From: Hylemonella sp. UBA6679
GTDB lineage: Bacteria; Pseudomonadota; Gammaproteobacteria; Burkholderiales; Burkholderiaceae_C
DNA length: 11,808 bases
Assembly (NCBI GenBank): GCA_002454975.1
Contig: DKJZ01000052.1
Location: 1-11,808 of the forward strand
Reading direction: 5' to 3'
A program made the position numbers and the translations under genes. The notes under the pieces were generated by a model, which did no database searches, was not told the origin of the DNA, and saw nothing but the letters and a program-made list of their open reading frames with translations. Position 1 is the stretch's first letter. Each line of letters begins with the position of its first letter. Shown piece after piece: positions 7,543-11,808 of this stretch.

Positions 7543-7765
7543 CCTTCTTGGCTTTCTTGTCGGCCTTGTTCGCTTTGGCGGCCTTCTCGGGTTCGGCGGC
7601 TTTCACGGGGGCTGCGGCCGGGGCTGAGACGGGCGCTGGTGCCACCGCAGGAGCCGGGGCGATGGCTGGTGTGGGTGCTGCCACGGGCTGGGCCTGGGCG
7701 AAAACTTGAGTGGTGCACAGCGTCAAGGCAAGGGTGCTCAAGATCGCGGTCAGTGCTTTGTTCAT
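7508..7765 (-). CDS. Small exported Pro/Ala-rich, Lys-tailed protein, 85 aa
   Basis: The product begins MNKALTAILSTLALTLCTTQVFAQAQ, a clear Sec signal peptide with cleavage after VFA (about residue 23). The mature protein of about 60 residues has no fold-like sequence: first a Pro/Ala/Val repeat region (PTPAIAPAPAVAPAPVSAPAAAP at about 31-53), then a Lys/Ala tail built from KKAKKAKKQKK-like repeats to the C-terminus. Such composition suggests a disordered, strongly basic periplasmic peptide that could bind acidic polymers (LPS, nucleic acid, cell wall); no function is assigned. The ATG has a good Shine-Dalgarno sequence (AGGAA, 5 nt spacing), which supports real translation. It lies 65 nt downstream of proC on the same strand and overlaps the 3' end of convergent ubiA by 35 bp. 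Confidence 0.7.
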   Translation of the reverse strand: MNKALTAILSTLALTLCTTQVFAQAQPVAAPTPAIAPAPAVAPAPVSAPAAAPVKAAEPEKAAKANKADKKAKKAKKQKKAKKAK

Positions 7766-7830
7766 GTCGATTCCTAAGATGTCGTTGTCAATGGTGGGCA
7801 GGACTTTAACCCTAAATAACGCCGTGTCAT

Positions 7831-8646
7831 TCAGTCGGCGCCGAATTCTTCGCCGAGTTCTTTGGCGCGAACTTGGGCGGCTTGCACCGCCTGAATAAAG
7901 CCTTGCTGCAGGTTTTGGGTGTTCATGCTGGTCAAAGCGGCGTAGGTGGTGCCGCCCTTGGAGGTCACGCGTTCACGCAGCACGCCAGGTGCCTCAGGGC
8001 TGGTGCGTGCCAAGGTGCTGGCACCGTAAAACGTCTCGATGGCCAAGGTGCGCGACTGTTCGGCGCTCAGGCCCATGGTTTGGCCCGCGCTCATCAGGGC
8101 TTCAATGAAATAAAACACATAAGCCGGCCCAGAGCCGGACAGGGCGGTCACGGCGTCGAGTTGGGTTTCATCGTCTACCCAAATGGATTTGCCCATGGTG
8201 GCGGTCACACCATCGACCCAAGCGCGGTCGTCCTGGCTCACGCCAGGCCGGGCGTACAGGCCGGTGACACCCAAGCCGACCAAAGCCGGCGTGTTGGGCA
8301 TGCTGCGAACCACCCGGTCGGTGCCCAGCCAGCGGGCAATGCTGGCGCTGGGGATGCCAGCCGCCACGCTCAAGTGCAAGGCGTGACGGGTCAGTGGTGC
8401 AACGGGCAAAGCAGCCTCTTTGAACACCTGCGGTTTAACAGCCCAGACCACCAGGTCGGCGGCCTGAAGGAAGTCGCCGGGTTGCGCAAACACGGTCACA
8501 CCGGTTTGCGCGCGCAGATGCTCAGCAGTGCTTGCAAAAGGCTCCAACACGTGAATGGCAGATGCTGGCGTGCCTTGTTTCAACAAACCGCCAATGATGG
8601 CGCCGGCCATGTTGCCGCCGCCGATGAACGCAATGTGTCGTGTCAT
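7831..8646 (-). CDS. proC: Pyrroline-5-carboxylate reductase
   Basis: ProC reduces 1-pyrroline-5-carboxylate to L-proline with NAD(P)H, the last step of proline synthesis in the cytoplasm. The 271-residue protein has normal length and all family marks: the Rossmann nucleotide-binding glycine motif IGGGNMA at 8-14, AVKPQ at 69-73, RSMPNTPA at 114-121, the C-terminal dimer and active-site segment ALSGSGPAYVFYFIEA at 168-183 and VTSKGGTT at 227-234. The start is the ATG complementary to 8644-8646, placing MTRHIAFIGGG at the usual N-terminus; the Shine-Dalgarno sequence is weak. It is divergent from the ribosomal operon. I find no convincing promoter for proC in 8647-8737. Confidence 0.97.
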   Translation of the reverse strand: MTRHIAFIGGGNMAGAIIGGLLKQGTPASAIHVLEPFASTAEHLRAQTGVTVFAQPGDFLQAADLVVWAVKPQVFKEAALPVAPLTRHALHLSVAAGIPSASIARWLGTDRVVRSMPNTPALVGLGVTGLYARPGVSQDDRAWVDGVTATMGKSIWVDDETQLDAVTALSGSGPAYVFYFIEALMSAGQTMGLSAEQSRTLAIETFYGASTLARTSPEAPGVLRERVTSKGGTTYAALTSMNTQNLQQGFIQAVQAAQVRAKELGEEFGAD

Positions 8647-8737
8647 AAAGATGCTGTTTCAGAGGGAAAACCAGAGAAAAAGAGGGTTCAAACGGTGACG
8701 AAATGGCCTGCTAGCGCTTGAGTGCGGCGAAAGGGCT

Positions 8738-8766
8738 TTGACGACCGTGGAAAACTTAGGCATAAT
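8738..8766 (+). promoter_or_regulatory. Promoter of the spc ribosomal operon
   Basis: TTGACG at 8738-8743, a 17-nt spacer, and CATAAT at 8761-8766: close to the sigma-70 consensus with ideal spacing, the best promoter match in the window. Predicted transcription start is about 8773, giving a 5' leader of about 119 nt before rplN. Confidence 0.8.
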
Positions 8767-8772
8767 AGCTGG

Positions 8773-8891
8773 CTTCGCGTCAAAAGATGTGAAGTTTCTG
8801 CCTTACGGAAGCAGTGCGAGTGGTTTGCGCTGTGGACGACAGGCCCAAGACTGACCGGTGAATTTCACTGGTGCAAGTTGGGAATATTGAA
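8773..8891 (+). promoter_or_regulatory. Structured 5' leader of the rplN operon mRNA
   Basis: No coding sequence is evident here. Three hairpins can be drawn: CTG-c-CTT / AAG-CAG (8798-8814, loop ACGG, one bulged C), AGTGCGA / TTGCGCT (8813-8831, 7 pairs including two G-U, loop GTGGT) and ACCGGTG / CACTGGT (8854-8872, 7 pairs including one G-U, loop AATTT). The first two share bases 8813-8814 and so compete at the base. The third ends 8 nt before the GGGA Shine-Dalgarno sequence (8880-8883). Ribosomal operons are often controlled by a product protein that binds the leader; which protein, if any, binds here cannot be told. Confidence 0.5.
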
Positions 8892-9260
8892 ATGATCCAA
8901 ACTGAATCTCGGTTAGAAGTCGCCGACAACACCGGCGCTAAGTCCGTGCTGTGCATCAAGGTGCTCGGCGGGTCCAAGCGTCGCTATGCAAGTGTTGGCG
9001 ACATCATCAAAGTGAGCATCAAAGAAGCCGCTCCCCGTGGCCGCGTCAAAAAAGGCGAGGTCTACAGTGCTGTGGTCGTGCGTACTGCCAAAGGCATTCG
9101 TCGCGGTGATGGTTCGCTGGTTAAGTTCGACGGCAATGCCGCCGTGCTGCTCAACAACAAACTCGAGCCTATCGGCACCCGTATCTTTGGACCCGTGACG
9201 CGTGAATTGCGTACCGAGAAGTTCATGAAGATCGTGTCTTTGGCGCCTGAAGTTCTGTAA
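8892..9260 (+). CDS. rplN: 50S ribosomal protein L14 (uL14)
   Basis: L14 lies at the subunit interface of the 50S particle and contributes to a bridge with 16S rRNA. The ATG at 8892 gives the standard 122 residues beginning MIQTESRLEVADNTGAKSV; the GTG at 8871 in the same frame would add seven residues found in no L14 I know. Typical segments are VLGGSKRRYASVGDIIKVSIKEAAPRG in parts, GDGSLVKFDGNAAVLLN and the C-terminal FMKIVSLAPEVL. A GGGA lies 8 nt upstream. Here it is the first gene of the operon; in many bacteria rpsQ stands directly before it. Confidence 0.98.
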   Translation: MIQTESRLEVADNTGAKSVLCIKVLGGSKRRYASVGDIIKVSIKEAAPRGRVKKGEVYSAVVVRTAKGIRRGDGSLVKFDGNAAVLLNNKLEPIGTRIFGPVTRELRTEKFMKIVSLAPEVL

Positions 9261-9269
9261 GGACTCAAC

Positions 9270-9590
9270 ATGAACAAGATTCGCAAAGGCGACGACGTCA
9301 TTGTCCTGACCGGGCGTGACAAAGGTAAGCGCGGCAAAGTCATGCTGCGCAGCGACGACAGCCATGTGTTGGTTGAGGGCGTCAACATGGTGAAAAAACA
9401 CACCAAGCCCAACCCCCTCAAGGGCACCACAGGTGGCATCGTTGAAAAGAACATGCCGATTCACCAGTCCAATGTGGCCATCTTCAATGCGGCTACTGGC
9501 AAGGCGGATCGCGTCGGTATCAAGTTGCTGGCTGACGGTAAACGCGTTCGCGTTTACAAGTCCAGCGGCGAAGAAATCAAGGTGGCATAA
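9270..9590 (+). CDS. rplX: 50S ribosomal protein L24 (uL24)
   Basis: L24 is an early assembly protein of the 50S subunit that binds the 5' region of 23S rRNA near the peptide exit tunnel. The 106-residue protein shows the KOW motif at its N-terminus (KGDDVIVLTGRDKGKRGKV, about residues 6-24), the central VEGVNMVKKHTKP and the GGIVEKNMPIHQSNVAI segment. AAGGA overlaps the rplN stop and lies 6 nt before the ATG at 9270, so translation is probably coupled to rplN. Confidence 0.98.
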   Translation: MNKIRKGDDVIVLTGRDKGKRGKVMLRSDDSHVLVEGVNMVKKHTKPNPLKGTTGGIVEKNMPIHQSNVAIFNAATGKADRVGIKLLADGKRVRVYKSSGEEIKVA

Positions 9591-9592
9591 AC

Positions 9593-10132
9593 ATGGCACG
9601 TCTGCAACAACACTACCGCGAGAAAGTCGCGCCTGAGTTGACCGCTAAGTTCGGTTACACCTCGCCTATGCAGGTGCCCCGCATCACCAAAATCACCCTG
9701 AACATGGGTGTGAGTGAAGCGGTTGCTGACAAAAAGGTCATGGACAACGCCGTGGGCGATTTGACCAAAATCGCAGGCCAAAAGCCTGTGGTGACCAAGT
9801 CCAAGAAAGCCATTGCCGGTTTCAAAATCCGCGAAGGTCAAGCCATCGGTTGCATGGTCACTTTGCGTGGCGTGCAGATGTTTGAATTCTTGGATCGCTT
9901 CGTGACCGTGGCTCTGCCGCGCGTTCGTGACTTCCGTGGTATTTCCGGTCGTGCCTTTGATGGCCGCGGTAACTACAACATCGGTGTCAAAGAGCAAATC
10001 ATTTTCCCTGAGATTGAGTACGACAAAGTCGACGCACTGCGTGGCCTCAACATCAGCATCACCACCACGGCCAAAACCGACGAAGAGTGCAAAGCCCTCT
10101 TGGCTGGTTTCCGTTTCCCCTTCAAGAACTGA
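9593..10132 (+). CDS. rplE: 50S ribosomal protein L5 (uL5)
   Basis: L5 binds 5S rRNA and helps build the central protuberance; it also contacts P-site tRNA. The 179 residues are of normal length, with MARLQQHYREKVAPEL at the N-terminus, VPRITKITLNMGV at about 28-40, GQKPVVTKSKKAIAGFKIREG in parts near 62-82, and the signature RDFRGISGRAFDGRGNYN at about 111-128. The ATG lies 2 nt after the rplX stop, with AAGGTGG 7 nt upstream inside rplX. In E. coli the S8 repressor site of the spc operon lies near the L5 start; I did not find a clear S8-type helix here by eye. Confidence 0.98.
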   Translation: MARLQQHYREKVAPELTAKFGYTSPMQVPRITKITLNMGVSEAVADKKVMDNAVGDLTKIAGQKPVVTKSKKAIAGFKIREGQAIGCMVTLRGVQMFEFLDRFVTVALPRVRDFRGISGRAFDGRGNYNIGVKEQIIFPEIEYDKVDALRGLNISITTTAKTDEECKALLAGFRFPFKN

Positions 10133-10140
10133 GGTGACCT

Positions 10141-10446
10141 GTGGCTAAAGTAGCTTTGATCGAGCGCGAGCTCAAGCGAGACAAACTGGTTGCCAAGTAC
10201 GCGAAGAAATACGCGGAACTCAAGGCCATCGCTAACGACGCGAAGAAATCTGACGACGAGCGTGCTGCTGCACGTTTGGGTCTGCAAAAACTCCCGCGTA
10301 ACGCCAACCCCACACGCCAGCGTAACCGCTGCGCGATCACGGGTCGTCCACGTGGCACATTCCGTCAGTTCGGCTTGGCCCGCGCCAAGATCCGTGAACT
10401 GGCGTTTGCCGGTGACATTCCTGGCATCACCAAAGCCAGCTGGTAA
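10141..10446 (+). CDS. rpsN: 30S ribosomal protein S14 (uS14), zinc-free type
   Basis: S14 is a late-assembling protein of the 30S head near the A site. The start is GTG at 10141 with GAGGTGA at 10131-10137 overlapping the rplE stop; no ATG is available at the correct N-terminus (MAKVALIERELKR). The 101-residue length and the presence of one cysteine only (C64 in NRCAITGRPRG) mark the long, C-minus form that does not bind zinc, unlike the 61-residue four-cysteine form. The C-terminal GLARAKIRELAFAGDIPGITKASW in parts is standard. Confidence 0.98.
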   Translation: MAKVALIERELKRDKLVAKYAKKYAELKAIANDAKKSDDERAAARLGLQKLPRNANPTRQRNRCAITGRPRGTFRQFGLARAKIRELAFAGDIPGITKASW

Positions 10447-10463
10447 GCGGTAGGAGATTTGAC

Positions 10464-10859
10464 ATGAGCATGAGTGATCCCATCGCCGACCTGTTGACGC
10501 GCATTCGCAATGCGCAAATGGTCGCTAAACCCACCGTGTCGGTGCCCTCTTCCAAAGTGAAAGTGGCCATTGCACAGGTGTTGAAAGACGAAGGCTACAT
10601 CGACGGTTTCCAAGTGAAATCCGAAGGTGGTAAGGCTGACCTCGAAATTACCCTGAAATACTACGCTGGTCGTCCGGTCATCGAGCGCATTGAGCGCGTG
10701 AGCCGCCCAGGTCTGCGTGTGTACAAAGGCCGTGATGATATTCCCCAAGTCCAAAACGGTTTGGGTGTTGCCATTGTCACCACGCCTAAAGGTGTGATGA
10801 CCGATCGTAAAGCGCGTGCTACCGGTGTCGGTGGTGAAGTGCTTTGCTACGTGGCTTAA
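10464..10859 (+). CDS. rpsH: 30S ribosomal protein S8 (uS8)
   Basis: S8 is a primary 16S rRNA-binding protein of the central domain and in E. coli is the translational repressor of the spc operon. The 131-residue protein begins MSMSDPIADLLTRIRNAQ and carries the C-terminal GLGVAIVTTPKGVMTDRKAR in parts and ATGVGGEVLCYVA. Two ATGs (10464 and 10470) are possible; TAGGAG at 10451-10456 fits 10464 well. It stands between rpsN and rplF with short gaps. Confidence 0.98.
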   Translation: MSMSDPIADLLTRIRNAQMVAKPTVSVPSSKVKVAIAQVLKDEGYIDGFQVKSEGGKADLEITLKYYAGRPVIERIERVSRPGLRVYKGRDDIPQVQNGLGVAIVTTPKGVMTDRKARATGVGGEVLCYVA

Positions 10860-10882
10860 CGCGGCATAGAGGAGAAACTGAT

Positions 10883-11416
10883 ATGTCACGTGTAGGAAAA
10901 ATGCCGGTCGTCATCCCCGCGGGTGTCGACATCTCTATCAAAGAAGACCAAATCAGCGTCAAAGGCACCGGTGGTACCTTGGCTCTGGCTCAGTCTGCAT
11001 TGGTCAAGATCACCAACGATGGCGGCAAGCTGTCGTTTGCGCCTGCCAATGAGTCTCGCGAAGCCAACGCCATGAGTGGCACCATGCGTCAGCTGGTGAA
11101 CAACATGGTCCAAGGCGTGAGCAAGGGCTTTGAGAAAAAATTGACCTTGATCGGCGTGGGCTACAAAGCCGCTGCCCAAGGTAACAAGCTGAATCTGGCT
11201 GTGGGTTACTCCCACCCTGTCAACATTGACATGCCTGCTGGTATCACCGTGGCCACACCGGCCCCGACAGAGATCGTGATCAAAGGTGCTGATCGTCAGC
11301 GCGTTGGTCAGATTGCCGCTGAGATCCGTGCTGTTCGTCCTCCTGAGCCCTACAAAGGCAAGGGCATCCGTTATTCGGATGAGACGGTCACGATCAAAGA
11401 GACCAAGAAGAAATAA
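10883..11416 (+). CDS. rplF: 50S ribosomal protein L6 (uL6)
   Basis: L6 sits at the base of the L7/L12 stalk near the sarcin-ricin loop and is needed for late 50S assembly. The 177 residues from the ATG at 10883 match the family length exactly, beginning MSRVGKMPVVIPAGVDI. Two repeated L6 folds are visible, the second containing NLAVGYSHPVNIDMP, then ADRQRVGQIAAEIRAVRPPEPYKGKGIRY in parts near 145-170. AGAGGAG at 10868-10874 is a strong Shine-Dalgarno sequence 8 nt before 10883. An in-frame ATG at 10844 lies inside rpsH and is not supported. Confidence 0.98.
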   Translation: MSRVGKMPVVIPAGVDISIKEDQISVKGTGGTLALAQSALVKITNDGGKLSFAPANESREANAMSGTMRQLVNNMVQGVSKGFEKKLTLIGVGYKAAAQGNKLNLAVGYSHPVNIDMPAGITVATPAPTEIVIKGADRQRVGQIAAEIRAVRPPEPYKGKGIRYSDETVTIKETKKK

Positions 11417-11427
11417 GGAGCTGCAAC

Positions 11428-11793
11428 ATGTTGACCAAGAAAGAGCAGCGTCTTCGCCGTGCACGTCAGACACGTATCCGCATCGCCACACAAGGTGTTG
11501 CACGTCTGACTGTCACTCGCACCAACTTGCACATTTATGCCGCCGTTATCTCTGGCGAAGGCAGCAAGATTTTGGCAAGCGCTTCCACGGCCGAAGCAGA
11601 AGTTCGTCAAGCCCTGGGTGGCTCTGGCAAAGGCGGTAACGCCAATGCCGCCACAGTGATTGGCAAGCGCATTGCTGAAAAAGCAAAAGCAGCTGGCGTC
11701 GAAAAAGTGGCGTTTGACCGTTCAGGTTTCGCTTATCACGGCCGCGTCAAAGCTTTGGCAGATGCAGCACGTGAAGCTGGCTTGCAGTTCTAA
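11428..11793 (+). CDS. rplR: 50S ribosomal protein L18 (uL18)
   Basis: L18 binds 5S rRNA with L5 and helps join it to the 50S subunit. The 121-residue protein has the basic N-terminus MLTKKEQRLRRARQTRIRI, the HIYAAVISGEG segment, and the highly conserved C-terminus FDRSGFAYHGRVKALADAAR followed by EAGLQF. AGGAG at 11416-11420 overlaps the rplF stop and lies 7 nt before the ATG. The window ends 15 nt after the stop; rpsE is expected next, so the operon very likely continues. Confidence 0.98.
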   Translation: MLTKKEQRLRRARQTRIRIATQGVARLTVTRTNLHIYAAVISGEGSKILASASTAEAEVRQALGGSGKGGNANAATVIGKRIAEKAKAAGVEKVAFDRSGFAYHGRVKALADAAREAGLQF

Positions 11794-11808
11794 GCAGATC
11801 GGAATTAA

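Noticed and set aside
7873..8721. Open frame of 282 codons on the plus strand opposite proC
   Set aside because: ProC on the minus strand is complete and conserved; the antisense product is low-complexity Gly/Ala/His-rich without family marks.
8913..9599. Open frame of 228 codons on the minus strand across rplN and rplX
   Set aside because: It runs opposite two undoubted ribosomal genes and has no sensible product.
10886..11503. Open frame of 205 codons on the minus strand opposite rplF and rplR
   Set aside because: Antisense shadow of ribosomal protein genes; no Shine-Dalgarno sequence and no domain.

Overview
This window looks like the chromosome of a betaproteobacterium, most likely family Comamonadaceae (the Limnohabitans/Rhodoferax/Polaromonas/Curvibacter group). 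This rests on the protein sequences (a UbiA, ProC, RecG and OxyR set plus 101-aa S14 and 177-aa L6), moderately high GC with GTG/CTG/GCC-rich codons, and the recG / oxyR / ubiA / proC neighbourhood. The genus cannot be fixed from the sequence alone.

Left part (1-1480). The 5' end of queA (tRNA queuosine synthesis) leaves the window on the minus strand. A HigB/HigA toxin-antitoxin pair follows on the plus strand, with a palindromic operator over its -10 box. A minus-strand gene for a small membrane-anchored or exported protein of unknown function meets higA tail to tail.

Middle part (1507-8646). Plus-strand recG (fork-reversal helicase) converges on a minus-strand gene for a class II old yellow enzyme. 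Divergent from that gene is a secreted 235-aa protein of unknown function, followed by oxyR with the peroxide-sensing cysteines at exactly residues 199 and 208. A strong stem-loop terminator closes oxyR, then comes ubiA (ubiquinone synthesis). The 3' end of ubiA overlaps, tail to tail, a minus-strand gene for an exported Pro/Ala- then Lys-rich 85-residue protein; behind it, on the same strand, lies proC (proline synthesis).

Right part (8738-11793). A good promoter (TTGACG, 17 nt, CATAAT) and a roughly 120-nt leader that can fold into hairpins drive the start of the spc ribosomal operon: rplN, rplX, rplE, rpsN, rpsH, rplF, rplR. The genes are tightly packed, each with a clear Shine-Dalgarno sequence, and the operon runs on past the window. 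The S10-operon genes that often precede rplN (rpmC, rpsQ) are absent here; proC stands in their place.

Most of the window is ordinary housekeeping sequence and I see no clear new multi-gene system. The points most worth a second look are: (i) an A+T-rich block of three consecutive palindromes inside the ubiA reading frame; (ii) the structured rplN leader and the split of the spc from the S10 operon; (iii) a shared arrangement at recG, oxyR and ubiA in which a -10-like hexamer ends exactly 6 nt before an ATG without a Shine-Dalgarno sequence, which would predict leaderless mRNAs; (iv) the higBA operator; (v) the ubiA/lysine-rich-gene overlap, which adds about 10 residues to UbiA. No intergenic stretch exceeds 300 bases. 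The longest are 196-369 (between queA and higB) and 8647-8891 (between proC and rplN), both described below.
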